Below, piece by piece: positions 1 through 8,260 of a stretch of 64,000 nucleotides of DNA. How positions within the stretch are numbered: position 1 is the first letter of the stretch; the number at the start of each line of letters is the position of its first letter. The position numbers and the translations under genes were made by a program. The notes below the pieces were generated by a model that worked only from the letters and a program-made list of their open reading frames with translations, had not been told where the DNA came from and ran no database searches. The DNA comes from Hyphomicrobiaceae bacterium. GTDB lineage: Bacteria; Pseudomonadota; Alphaproteobacteria; Rhizobiales; Hyphomicrobiaceae. The stretch lies in the NCBI GenBank assembly GCA_022842785.1, contig JALHOW010000007.1:1-64000 (forward strand), read 5' to 3'.

Positions 1-26
1 TTATCGCTTAAATCGAAGCGCGCCAT
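1..26 (-). CDS. IS5-family transposase, N-terminal fragment cut by window edge
   Basis: Only eight codons are visible, reading M-A-R-F-D-L-S-D leftward off the window. This is the opening commonly seen in IS5-family (IS427-like) transposases of alphaproteobacteria. An ATG at 26-24 is preceded on the minus strand by a purine-rich GGGAGGGG about seven bases upstream, a good ribosome binding site. The catalytic DDE region lies outside the window, so integrity cannot be judged. The element's terminal inverted repeat should lie somewhere in 27-115, but I cannot define it without the other end. The identification rests on a very short match plus the Shine-Dalgarno site. Confidence 0.4.
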
Positions 27-115
27 TCCAACCCCTCCCGTCACGGTCGTCCCCGCGCAGGAGTGAATCAGCATTCGCGCCGATACGGAATCCCTTTTAT
101 GAGTACAGAATCTAG

Positions 116-172
116 TCTCGCGCTCCACCGGGAGGGACACCCTCCCGGACCCGCCCGTCTTTTTAATTTGGT
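116..172 (-). repeat. dispersed G-rich repeat (family B), copy 1
   Basis: Read on the minus strand, this segment matches the repeat at 54863-54933: an A-rich lead-in, then CCGGGAGGGTGTCC, CCCGGTGG and a CTAG-containing end. It lies in inverted orientation to copy 2 at 262-335. It contains a strong GGGAGGG...CCCTCCC hairpin that could also stop transcription. No coding function is apparent. Confidence 0.6.
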
Positions 173-224
173 GCGCCAATCGAGAGCTGTGCGCATGACC
201 GCCACGGGCATAGCACTGCGAAGC

Positions 225-260
225 GGTTGCGAAGCACCTCTTCCCAGCAGCCCGCGGCAA
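225..260. repeat. 36-bp exact repeat, copy 1
   Basis: The 36 bases starting GGTTGCGAAGCACCTCTTCC recur exactly at 35857-35892. Both copies lie just beyond the 3' end of a minus-strand gene and beside other GC-rich repeat modules. It is probably part of a composite dispersed intergenic element. It has no plausible reading frame of its own. Confidence 0.8.
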
Positions 261-261
261 G

Positions 262-335
262 CAAACAAAAACGGGGGTTCGGGGGTGTCCCCCGATTGGG
301 GCGTGGGGCCAAGGCCCCGCTCGCGCTGAAAGCGC
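262..335 (+). repeat. dispersed G-rich repeat (family B), copy 2
   Basis: Plus-strand copy with the pattern GGGTGTCCCCC, GGGG, GGGGCcAaGgCCCC and GCTCGCG..AAgCG, aligning with 54863-54933. It abuts the 3' end of the acyl-CoA synthetase/GNAT gene, just as the 54863 copy abuts the 3' end of pheS. The internal GGGGC..GCCCC and GGGTGTCCCCC palindromes would form hairpins, so it may serve as a transcription end signal. Confidence 0.6.
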
Positions 336-338
336 GAA

Positions 339-3035
339 TTACGTCTCCGGCAGATCCACGCCGAGCGGTAGTACAACGTCCCGCATGGTTGGATCATCCG
401 GCACGACTTTGATCTCGAAGCCGAGATCGGCGCACATCCTGAGCATGGTCGTATTCTCGGCGAGGACGTCGCCGCGCAACTCGCCGATGTCCCGAGCGCG
501 CGCGTGCGCAATGAGATGGCTCATGAGCGCCCACCCGAGACCGCGACCTTTGAGGTCCGAGCGCACGAGCACGGCGTACTCGGCGCGCGCGAGGTCGGGA
601 TCGGCGGCGTAGCGCGCGACGCCGAGTAGGTCGCCACTCGTGGGTTCGATGGCGACGAAGGCCATTTCGCGCGCGTAGTCGATCTGCGTGAGGCGGGCGA
701 GGAAGCCGAAACTCAGCCTCTTCATGGGGGCGAGAAAGCGCAGGCGCCGATCGTTCTCCGTGACGTGTGCCATGAACTCGCCGTAGAGCGCCTCGTCCTC
801 GGGCTTGATCGGCCGCAGCAGAATGCCTTTGAGATCGCCAGCGGCAATCTCTTTCTCCCAGTTCGCGGGATAAGGCGCGATGGCCATGGGCACGCGCGGC
901 TCGGCCTGCTCGGACTTGAGCGCGACGCGTGCATCGAGCGCGATCACGCCATTGGGATCGGCGAGCAGGGGATTGATGTCGAGCTCGCGGATTTCAGGGT
1001 TCTCGGCAATGAGTTCGGAAAGCCGGACAAGGGCTGCGGCAATGCCCGCACGATCGGCCGGCGGGCGGTCGCGGTAGCCGTGGAGAAGGCGGTCGATGTG
1101 TGTCTGGCGCATGAGGCGATCGGCGAGGCCGAGGTCGAGCGGCGGCAGTGCGAGCGCAGTATCCGCGACAGCCTCGACCGAAACACCGCCAGCACCGAAC
1201 ATGATGAGCGGGCCGAATGTCTGATCGACGCTCACGCCGAGAATGAGCTCGTGCGCGCCGGGGCGGCGGATCATGGGTGAAAGCGTGAAGCGCAGCGATT
1301 TTGCGTGGGGAACGGCTTTGCGGACGCGTTCCAGCATTCGCTCGGCCTCGCGCACGGCATCGTCGGCCGTCGCGATATTGAGGCGTACGCCGCCGACGTC
1401 GGATTTGTGGATCACGTCCGGCGAGAGGATCTTCAGCACGACTGCGCTGCCCGACGCGACGATGCGCTCGGCTATCGCGCGGACCTCGGCCGTATCGTTG
1501 GCGACCTCCGTCGGGACGATCGGAATGCCGTAGGCCGCCATCAGATCCTTGCCGTCGGCCTCGTTGAGCATCTTCGTGCCCTCGCTGAGAGCCCGCTCGA
1601 TGATGGCGCGTGCTTTGCGCCGATCGACCTTGACGTTGCGATCCATCGCGGGTGGCGTTCGCATGAGCTCGTTCTGAGCACGCGTATAGCGCACGAGCTG
1701 CATGAAGCCACGGGCGGCGGCGGTGGGTGTCTCGTAGGTCGCGATGCGGGCGGCCGAGAACTCCCGGCGCGCTTCCTCCGCGGCGGGATTGCCGAGCCAG
1801 TTCGTCAGCACGGGCTTGTTGGTCTTGCCGGCAGCCCGGCGTTTCTGAAGCGTGTCGACGAGGCGTCCGGCAATGTCCGCGCTCGAAGCCAGTGCCGTCG
1901 GGCAGTTGATGACGAGCAGAGCCGAGGGATCCGGATCATCCAGCAGGACTTCGAATGCGGCGTTGTAGCGATCCGGCGTCGCATCACCGATGATGTCGAC
2001 AGGATTGGCCTTGGACCAGTTCGCCGGCAGCACCGCGGAGAGCTTCTCGCGCGTCGCATCTGCGAGCGGGGCAAGCTCACCATCGTAGTCGGCGAGGCGG
2101 TCGGCCGCGAGCACGCCGGCACCGCCGCCGTTCGTGAGGATCATGAGCTGTTCGCTCGCCAGACGCGGGAGGCGTGTCAGTGTCTCCGCCGCTTCGAAAA
2201 GCTCGTCGAGATCGGCGACGCGCAATACGCCGGCGCGGCGGAAGGCGGCCTCATAGGCATTGTCGGCGCCGGCGAGACGGCCGGTGTGAGATGCGGCCGC
2301 GGCGGCAGATGCGGCGTGGCGCCCAGATTTTACGACGACGACCGGCTTCACGCGCGCGGCGCGGCGGGCCGCCGACATGAACTTCGGCGCGTGCGTGACG
2401 GCTTCCATGTAGAGGAGGATGGCCCTGCTGCGCGTGTCGCCCGCGAGATAGTCGAGCATGTCGCCGAAATCGACATCGCTCATGTCGCCGAGAGATACGA
2501 CGTGCGAGAATCCGATGCGCCGCTCGGCCGCCCAATCGACGATCGCCGTTACCAGCGCGCCGGACTGCGAGAGCAGTACGAGTTCGCCAGCCGCGGGCGC
2601 GATATGCGAGAAGCTCGCGTTGAGACCGATATGAGGCAGGATGAGCCCGATGTTGTTCGGCCCGAGAATGCGAAAGATCTTCTCGCGTCCTGCCTGAAGG
2701 GCGGCGAGCTTCTGCTCGTCGCTGAGCCCCGCCGTGATGACGATGGCGGCCCGCGTGCCGCGCTCGGCGAGCTCGGCGACGATGCCTGGGACGGTCGCGG
2801 GTGGTGTCGCGATGATGGCGACATCCGGCGCGGCGGACAGGTCGCTGATGTTCGGGTGACAGGCGTGGCCCTCGATGGAGCCGTGCTTCGGATTGACGAG
2901 ATAGATGTCGCCCTTGAAGCCGCCGCCGAGCAGATTGCGTGCGACCGTATTGCCGATCGAGCCGGGCCGGGGGCTCGCACCGATGAGGGCGACCGAGCGC
3001 GGCTCCAGCAGCGCGTCGAGATTGCGCATTGTCAT
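339..3035 (-). CDS. NDP-forming acyl-CoA synthetase fused to GNAT acetyltransferase
   Basis: An 898-residue fusion. Residues about 6-135 form a CoA-binding Rossmann domain (VALIGASPRPGSIG at 16-29). A succinyl-CoA-ligase-like region follows, with SHTGRLAG at 249-256 in which H250 matches the phosphohistidine of ADP-forming acetyl-CoA synthetases. An ATP-grasp domain occupies roughly 490-710 and a GNAT domain roughly 720-890 (acetyl-CoA loop GRGLGWAL). The architecture is that of Pat/PatZ-type protein lysine acetyltransferases; in enteric Pat the ligase part is inactive, whereas here the phosphohistidine is kept, so real ligase activity is possible. It lies two bases downstream of the kinase fusion gene and is surely co-transcribed with it. 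The substrate is not deducible. Confidence 0.88.
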   Translation of the reverse strand: MTMRNLDALLEPRSVALIGASPRPGSIGNTVARNLLGGGFKGDIYLVNPKHGSIEGHACHPNISDLSAAPDVAIIATPPATVPGIVAELAERGTRAAIVITAGLSDEQKLAALQAGREKIFRILGPNNIGLILPHIGLNASFSHIAPAAGELVLLSQSGALVTAIVDWAAERRIGFSHVVSLGDMSDVDFGDMLDYLAGDTRSRAILLYMEAVTHAPKFMSAARRAARVKPVVVVKSGRHAASAAAAASHTGRLAGADNAYEAAFRRAGVLRVADLDELFEAAETLTRLPRLASEQLMILTNGGGAGVLAADRLADYDGELAPLADATREKLSAVLPANWSKANPVDIIGDATPDRYNAAFEVLLDDPDPSALLVINCPTALASSADIAGRLVDTLQKRRAAGKTNKPVLTNWLGNPAAEEARREFSAARIATYETPTAAARGFMQLVRYTRAQNELMRTPPAMDRNVKVDRRKARAIIERALSEGTKMLNEADGKDLMAAYGIPIVPTEVANDTAEVRAIAERIVASGSAVVLKILSPDVIHKSDVGGVRLNIATADDAVREAERMLERVRKAVPHAKSLRFTLSPMIRRPGAHELILGVSVDQTFGPLIMFGAGGVSVEAVADTALALPPLDLGLADRLMRQTHIDRLLHGYRDRPPADRAGIAAALVRLSELIAENPEIRELDINPLLADPNGVIALDARVALKSEQAEPRVPMAIAPYPANWEKEIAAGDLKGILLRPIKPEDEALYGEFMAHVTENDRRLRFLAPMKRLSFGFLARLTQIDYAREMAFVAIEPTSGDLLGVARYAADPDLARAEYAVLVRSDLKGRGLGWALMSHLIAHARARDIGELRGDVLAENTTMLRMCADLGFEIKVVPDDPTMRDVVLPLGVDLPET

Positions 3036-3037
3036 CG

Positions 3038-4696
3038 TCAGATCTCCTTGGCGCCTGCGTGGCTGAGCGCTTCAATGAGCGTGGCAGCCTTCGCGCATGT
3101 TTCCTCGAATGGCTGGCTCGCATCGAGCCGATGCCATGTGATGTCGCCGAGATCGTAAGCCAGTTGCTGCGTTACAACGTCTGCGGTGGCGTCGGAGGCA
3201 TCACCTTTGCGCTTGGTCACGCGATCCTTGAGCACGGTGCCCGGTGCATCGAGCCATAGACCGAGGAATGGCGCAGCGTGCTCCTGTGCGACGCGCTCCA
3301 CGGCTGCGCGCTCCTCAGGCGCTGAATGCACTGCATCGACGATCACGGCGTATCCCGTGGCGAGTACGGATGCTGCCTTCTGGTTCAGCATCGCATAGAC
3401 TTTTTGCGTGACAGTGCGTGCGTACGCTTCGTCCGGCAGGCGCTCGGTCTCGCCGATCTGAAAGAGCTTCTTGCGCTCGAGATCGCTGCGCAAATGAATG
3501 GCGCCGGGCGCGACGCCGATTGCTGAGGCAAGGGCTTCAGCGAGCGTGGACTTGCCGCTTCCAGAGAGGCCGCCGACGGCGATCAGAGCCGGACGGGCCG
3601 GAGCCAGATATTGCAGCGCCTGCTCAAGATAGCGTTGCGCGTCGGCCAGCACATCAGGCAAGCTCGTATCAGCACCCGCGATGCGGTGCAGATCGACCAT
3701 GGTGCGAATACCCGCCCTGAGCGTCAAGAAGAGTGGGAAGGCAGCAAGACCGTCCAGATTGCGGGCATCGGCGCGCCAGAGATAGCGGTTGAGGACATCG
3801 TTCGCGCGCGGGCGCAGCTCTCTGTGATCGAGGTCCATGATCAGGAAGGCGAGATCGTAGAGAACGTCGATCGTCGCCAGATCCTCGTCGAACTCGAGAG
3901 CGTCGAAGGGTAACGGCTGCCCATGCCATAGCACCATGTTGCCGAGATGCAGATCTCCGTGGCACCGGCGGCGGAAACCCGCGCGCGCACGTTCGGCAAG
4001 GAGGGGCCGCACGCGGTCCAGGTGCGCGCGAGCCAGATCCGCGAATGTCGCACGGCGCGATTGGATCTGCGCATCGCGGCTTTCGCCGCACGCCTCCGCT
4101 ACATCGGAGATGATCTTATCGAAGCGCGCAATGCCATCAGCCTCTCTGACGACGGGCGCGGCCTCGTGCGCGGCGAACACGACGTCGGCGATCGCCTTGG
4201 CGAGCGGCCGGTCGATGCGCCCATCGACAGCGGCATGGCTCAGCACATCCTCCTGTGCGAAGCGGCGCATGTGGAGCGCGAACTCGACAGTCTCACCGGC
4301 GCCGTCGAAGGCAAGGCCACCGCCCGTCTCACGGGTGATGCGCTTGATGCCGAGATAGATGTCCGGAGCTGCTGGCCAGTTCAGCTCCAGCTCCCGCGCC
4401 AAGGTTGCTTCGCGCGCGGCGAGCGTCGTGAAGTCGAGATAGGGCAAGCGGACGTGCTTCTTGATCTTGAGCACGTCCTCACCGGCCAGGAAGATGCGCG
4501 CGGCGTGCGTCTCGATCACCTCCACACGCTCGGGCCGCTCCGGATAGCTCGACGGATCGGCCAGGAACGCGGTGATCTCCGCTTCGCTTGGGCGTGAGGC
4601 TGCTTCGGGGGCTGTTCGGTTGTTGGGCCCGATGATGCCGCTCCTTATGCTTATTGCAGTGTTGGCACGGTCATTGTGACCAGTGAATACTTTCAA
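3038..4696 (-). CDS. APH-like kinase fused to P-loop (zeta-toxin-like) kinase
   Basis: A 552-residue two-domain protein. The first half resembles aminoglycoside phosphotransferase-type kinases, with the catalytic loop HGDLHLGN (246-253) and DALEFDED (265-272) in place of the metal-binding Asp motif. The second half is an AAA_33/zeta-like P-loop kinase with GGLSGSGKST (375-384). Proteins of this combined type are annotated as bifunctional APH/ATP-binding proteins and occur widely in proteobacteria; their substrate is unknown to me. It is first in an operon with the acyl-CoA synthetase/GNAT gene. The first 35 residues are low in family-like sequence, so a later start is possible. Confidence 0.8.
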   Translation of the reverse strand: MKVFTGHNDRANTAISIRSGIIGPNNRTAPEAASRPSEAEITAFLADPSSYPERPERVEVIETHAARIFLAGEDVLKIKKHVRLPYLDFTTLAAREATLARELELNWPAAPDIYLGIKRITRETGGGLAFDGAGETVEFALHMRRFAQEDVLSHAAVDGRIDRPLAKAIADVVFAAHEAAPVVREADGIARFDKIISDVAEACGESRDAQIQSRRATFADLARAHLDRVRPLLAERARAGFRRRCHGDLHLGNMVLWHGQPLPFDALEFDEDLATIDVLYDLAFLIMDLDHRELRPRANDVLNRYLWRADARNLDGLAAFPLFLTLRAGIRTMVDLHRIAGADTSLPDVLADAQRYLEQALQYLAPARPALIAVGGLSGSGKSTLAEALASAIGVAPGAIHLRSDLERKKLFQIGETERLPDEAYARTVTQKVYAMLNQKAASVLATGYAVIVDAVHSAPEERAAVERVAQEHAAPFLGLWLDAPGTVLKDRVTKRKGDASDATADVVTQQLAYDLGDITWHRLDASQPFEETCAKAATLIEALSHAGAKEI

Positions 4697-4708
4697 GTCG
4701 AGGCGCTT

Positions 4709-4730
4709 TGATGGGCATCAAAGCCCATCA
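4709..4730. promoter_or_regulatory. perfect 8-bp inverted repeat, operator candidate
   Basis: TGATGGGC, six bases, then GCCCATCA form a perfect dyad of 22 bp in the 113-bp space between the divergent kinase-fusion gene and the MaoC gene. Its size and spacing suit a dimeric repressor such as a TetR- or GntR-type protein. No regulator gene is adjacent. A TTGACC hexamer follows at 4741. Confidence 0.4.
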
Positions 4731-4809
4731 GGCGGCCGGTTTGACCGAGCTCGAACCGGCGTGGCAGTCTGCCCGTGAAACAAACGCCCGAATAAGAGAG
4801 GAAGCCCCA

Positions 4810-5670
4810 ATGGCCATGGACGCCGAGAAGCTGCGCAACTGGAAGTTCGAGGACGTCGTCCAGACGTTCACGAAGCGCGACACCATGCTCTATGCACTGG
4901 GCGTCGGTTGCGGCAGCGATCCGCTCGACGAAAGCGACCTCAGGTACGTCTACGAGGATGATCTGGTCGCACTTCCGACCATGGTCACGGTCCTCGGCTA
5001 TCAGGGCTTCTGGCTCAAGGACAGCGGTACCGGAGTCGACTGGCGCAAGGTCGTGCATGGCGAGCAGTCGATCACCATCCACGCACCGGTGCCGACGTCG
5101 GGCACGTTCATCGGTCGCTCGCGCATTACAGGGCTCATCGATAAGGGCAAGGACCGTGGCGCGCTCCTCATCTCCGAGCGCGACATCATCGCGAAGGAGA
5201 GCGGCACGCACATCGCGACACTCGTCTCGACGAGTTTCCTGCGCGGCGATGGTGGTTTCGGTGGGCCTTCGGGACCGACGCCGGCCGTGCATACGCTGCC
5301 CGAAAAGGCACCCGATGCCACGCTCGATATTCCGACACTACCGCGTCAGGCGCTCATCTATCGGCTGTCGGGCGACATGAACCCGCTCCATGCCGATCCC
5401 AAGGTCGCGGCCGTTGCCGGCTTCCGCGCGCCTATCCTGCATGGGCTCTGCTCATTCGGCGTGGCCGGGCGTGCGCTCGCTAGCCTCGCCTGTGGCGGTG
5501 ATGCGAGCCGCATCAAGCACATGCAGGTGCGGTTCTCCTCGCCCATCTACCCGGGGGAAACCATTCGCACGGAGATCTGGCGCAATGGTGCAGAGATCTC
5601 GTTCCGCTCGCGCTGCGTGGAGCGCGATGTCGTGATCCTCAACAACGGGCTGGCGCGCGTCGCGACGTAG
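4810..5670 (+). CDS. MaoC-family (R)-specific enoyl-CoA hydratase
   Basis: A 286-residue double hot-dog protein. The hydratase-2 motif is complete: LSGDMNPLHADP around residues 186-197 with catalytic D189 and H194, followed by FRAPILHGLCSFG. This places it with peroxisomal-type (R)-specific 2-enoyl-CoA hydratases that hydrate trans-2-enoyl-CoA to (R)-3-hydroxyacyl-CoA, in fatty acid or polyester metabolism. The start at 4810 is chosen because AGAGGAAG lies just upstream and because family members begin near here; the frame stays open back to 4708. It is divergent from the kinase/ligase operon. Confidence 0.87.
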   Translation: MAMDAEKLRNWKFEDVVQTFTKRDTMLYALGVGCGSDPLDESDLRYVYEDDLVALPTMVTVLGYQGFWLKDSGTGVDWRKVVHGEQSITIHAPVPTSGTFIGRSRITGLIDKGKDRGALLISERDIIAKESGTHIATLVSTSFLRGDGGFGGPSGPTPAVHTLPEKAPDATLDIPTLPRQALIYRLSGDMNPLHADPKVAAVAGFRAPILHGLCSFGVAGRALASLACGGDASRIKHMQVRFSSPIYPGETIRTEIWRNGAEISFRSRCVERDVVILNNGLARVAT

Positions 5671-5697
5671 AGCGGGCGTGGGGCCGTGGGGCAGGCA

Positions 5698-5725
5698 TCA
5701 TGCCGGCGTCCTATCGCCGGCATGA
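5698..5725. terminator. hairpin between convergent genes
   Basis: An 11-bp perfect stem (TCATGCCGGCG at 5698-5708 pairing with 5715-5725) and a six-base loop sit between the 3' ends of the convergent MaoC and YbjN-type genes. There is no T run on either side, so Rho-independent function is uncertain, but the position fits a bidirectional stop. Confidence 0.5.
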
Positions 5726-5748
5726 ACCGCTCGCCTGCGGTGCTGGTC

Positions 5749-6234
5749 TCAGGTCTTGAAGTTGATGAATGTCAGGAATTCGCGCAAGACGGTCGACCAC
5801 CAACCGACGGTCTCGTCGAAGTTGGCATTGCAGACGCCACCGCGCAGATTGACGTTCAGCTCGATTGTCGCATCGCCGGTCTTGTCGATCGCTGCCTTGC
5901 CGAAGCGCTTGCTCACATTCCACTCGTTCATGTTCTCAACAGTCTGCTTCACCTGTTGCGTGAAGCCGGCGCGGAACTGGACGGAACTGCATTTCTCGCC
6001 GTTCTGGCAGCCATAAAAGTAAATCTGATAACGGGCGCCATGCATCCGGCCATCGATCTTCGGATCGCCGCGGCTGTCGGTGCTGATCTCCGCGGAGCCG
6101 TGGCCACGCGCCAGATGGAAGATGCGGGACGGATCGCTGCCGTCGACGATATTGGAGCACGAAGCTGGTGGGGACTGGGCAGCGGCAGGGCCGATCGAGA
6201 TTACGAGCGCAAGCAACACGGCAAGGAAGTGCAT
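5749..6234 (-). CDS. YbjN-domain exported protein
   Basis: 161 residues from an ATG at 6234 that is preceded by GGGAGGT. The N-terminus MHFLAVLLALVISIGPAAAQ is a classical signal peptide with an AxA-type cleavage site. The rest fits the YbjN family (PF10722): GDPKIDG, YQIYFYGC, a Cys-rich GEKCSS, WNVSKRFGKA and a Trp pair near the end. YbjN proteins have no established enzymatic role and are described loosely as sensory or stress related; this is a secreted version. It is convergent with the MaoC gene and divergent from the monooxygenase gene. The frame stays open to 6375 but that extension lacks family similarity. Confidence 0.72.
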   Translation of the reverse strand: MHFLAVLLALVISIGPAAAQSPPASCSNIVDGSDPSRIFHLARGHGSAEISTDSRGDPKIDGRMHGARYQIYFYGCQNGEKCSSVQFRAGFTQQVKQTVENMNEWNVSKRFGKAAIDKTGDATIELNVNLRGGVCNANFDETVGWWSTVLREFLTFINFKT

Positions 6235-6465
6235 GGGGGACCTCCCGAGGACGATAGTCGGGCGCACTATGCACCTCCGTTTTGTACGATCAAGACGGTG
6301 CGCGACGGCTTCTGCAGCACCGTGGCGCGCCTCCAACACTACCGCATAGGGGCCTGCGCGCCTGCGTATTGACATTGTGGTGGTCGCACGGTCAGCTGGA
6401 ATGAAGACTCCGTATGCGCAGCAACGCGCCTCAAGACCGGGGTCACGCCAGGGAAGGAGCCGATC

Positions 6466-8166
6466 GTGCCGGGCATGGAATCCAAAGAGTCGAGAGGGTC
6501 ACACGCGGAGGCGGGGGCCGGCCGTAGTGCGAGCTACGATGTCGTCATCGTCGGTGCCGGTTTTGGCGGCATGTACATGCTGCACAAGCTGCGCGGGCTT
6601 GGGCTCAGCGCGCGCGTGCTCGACGCGGCAACGGGCGTCGGCGGCACTTGGTACTGGAACCGCTACCCGGGCGCGCGCTGCGATGTCGAAAGCATGCAGT
6701 ATTCGTTCTCCTTCTCGAAGGAGCTGCAACAGGAGTGGCACTGGAGCGAGCGCTTCGCGGGCCAGCCCGAGATCCTCGCCTATGCGAATCACGTCGCCGA
6801 CCGTTTTGATCTTCGCCGCGATATCCAGCTCGAGACGCGAGTGACCGCGGCGCATTACGACGAGAAGACGCGGCGCTGGCAGGTCATGACGGACGGCGGG
6901 GAGCGCTTCTCGGCGCAGTTCTGCGTGATGGCGACCGGCTGTCTTTCGACAGCGAAGCTTCCCGAGATCGCAGGACGCGATTCCTATCGCGGCGCCACCT
7001 ACCACACGGGTTACTGGCCGCACGAGGGTGTCGATCTCACCGGCCTCAACGTCGCCGTGATCGGCACGGGCTCGTCGGCGATCCAGGCCATTCCGGTGAT
7101 GGCCGAGCAGGCCCGGCAGCTCACCGTATTCCAGCGCACGCCCAATTATTCGATCCCCTCGCGCAACGGGCCGATGACGCCGGGCTACGAAGGGCCATGG
7201 AAGTCGGACTATGACAAGCGCCGCGCCAAGGCGCGCACCATGCGCACCGGCATCCTCTACGATGCGAGCGATGCCAACTACGGCGTCAACGACGTCTCCG
7301 CGATGGCCGTGTCGGCTGAAGAGCGCCAGAGGATCTATGAGCAGCGCTGGGAGACTGGCGGCACGTCGTTCATGGCGGCCTTCAACGATCTGATCACCAA
7401 CCAGGACTCGAACGATACGGCCTCCGAGTTCGTGCGCTCGAAGATCCGCAAGATCGTCAAGGATCCTGCGACCGCCGAGATCCTGTGCCCGAAGGACTAT
7501 CCGATCGGCACCAAGCGCATCTGCGTCGATACGAACTACTTCGAGGCCTACAATCGCCCGAACGTCGAGCTCGTTGATCTGAAGGCGACACCGATCGAAG
7601 CCATCACGCCGGCGGGTGTTCGCACGACGGACGGCGAACGCACCTTCGATGCGATCGTCTATGCAACTGGTTTCGATGCCATGACCGGCACGCTCATGAA
7701 CATCGATATCCGCGGTCGCGATGACACCGAGCTTCGCGAGAAGTGGGCTGCCGGTCCGCAGACCTATCTCGGCTTGATGTGCGCGGGTCTGCCAAATCTT
7801 TTCATGATCACGGGGCCGGGCAGTCCTTCGGTACTGAGCAACATGATCCTGTCCATCGAGCAGCATGTGGACTGGCTCGTCGGCGCGCTGGCGCATATGC
7901 GCGCGACGGGCATCGAGACGATGGAGCCGACCACCGATGCCGAAGTTGCCTGGGGGCAGCACGTCAATGAGGCTGGGCATCGCACGCTCTACGTCAAGGC
8001 GGCGTCCTGGTACATGGGCGCCAACGTGGCGGGCAAGCCGCGCGTGTTCATGCCGTATATCGGCGGTGTCGGTATCTACCGCCAGGAGTGCGACGAGGTC
8101 GCGGCCAAGGGCTACGAGGGCTTCGTTCTGACGCCGCGAAACGCAGCGGCCGTTGCGGCGGAATAG
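6466..8166 (+). CDS. Baeyer-Villiger-type flavin monooxygenase
   Basis: 566 residues from a GTG at 6466 with AAGGAG six bases upstream. An FAD-binding GAGFGG (30-35) is followed by GVGGTWYWNRYPGARCDVES, typical of cyclohexanone/phenylacetone monooxygenases. YRGATYHTGYWP (174-185) is the Baeyer-Villiger fingerprint FxGxxxHxxxWP with Tyr for Phe, and GTGSSA (200-205) is the NADPH Rossmann site. The protein should insert oxygen into a ketone using NADPH; the substrate is unknown. It stands alone as a transcription unit and ends in a strong terminator. Confidence 0.87.
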   Translation: MPGMESKESRGSHAEAGAGRSASYDVVIVGAGFGGMYMLHKLRGLGLSARVLDAATGVGGTWYWNRYPGARCDVESMQYSFSFSKELQQEWHWSERFAGQPEILAYANHVADRFDLRRDIQLETRVTAAHYDEKTRRWQVMTDGGERFSAQFCVMATGCLSTAKLPEIAGRDSYRGATYHTGYWPHEGVDLTGLNVAVIGTGSSAIQAIPVMAEQARQLTVFQRTPNYSIPSRNGPMTPGYEGPWKSDYDKRRAKARTMRTGILYDASDANYGVNDVSAMAVSAEERQRIYEQRWETGGTSFMAAFNDLITNQDSNDTASEFVRSKIRKIVKDPATAEILCPKDYPIGTKRICVDTNYFEAYNRPNVELVDLKATPIEAITPAGVRTTDGERTFDAIVYATGFDAMTGTLMNIDIRGRDDTELREKWAAGPQTYLGLMCAGLPNLFMITGPGSPSVLSNMILSIEQHVDWLVGALAHMRATGIETMEPTTDAEVAWGQHVNEAGHRTLYVKAASWYMGANVAGKPRVFMPYIGGVGIYRQECDEVAAKGYEGFVLTPRNAAAVAAE

Positions 8167-8201
8167 AGGGTCAAGGACGTCGCCGTGTTGATCTAATGGA
8201 A

Positions 8202-8232
8202 ACGACCGCTCCGGATGAACCGGAGCGGTCGT
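8202..8232. terminator. bidirectional intrinsic terminator
   Basis: A 13-bp perfect stem (8202-8214 with 8220-8232) and a five-base loop lie between the convergent monooxygenase and Gly/Arg-rich protein genes. Read on the plus strand the stem is followed by a short CGTCATTTT, giving a modest U tract. Confidence 0.75.
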
Positions 8233-8260
8233 CGTCATTTTCACTCTTCGGTTTGATAGG

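Noticed and set aside
1305-3158. 617-codon open frame on the plus strand opposite the acyl-CoA synthetase
   Set aside because: It is a GC-driven shadow of a well-supported minus-strand gene, with no domain motifs and low-complexity composition.
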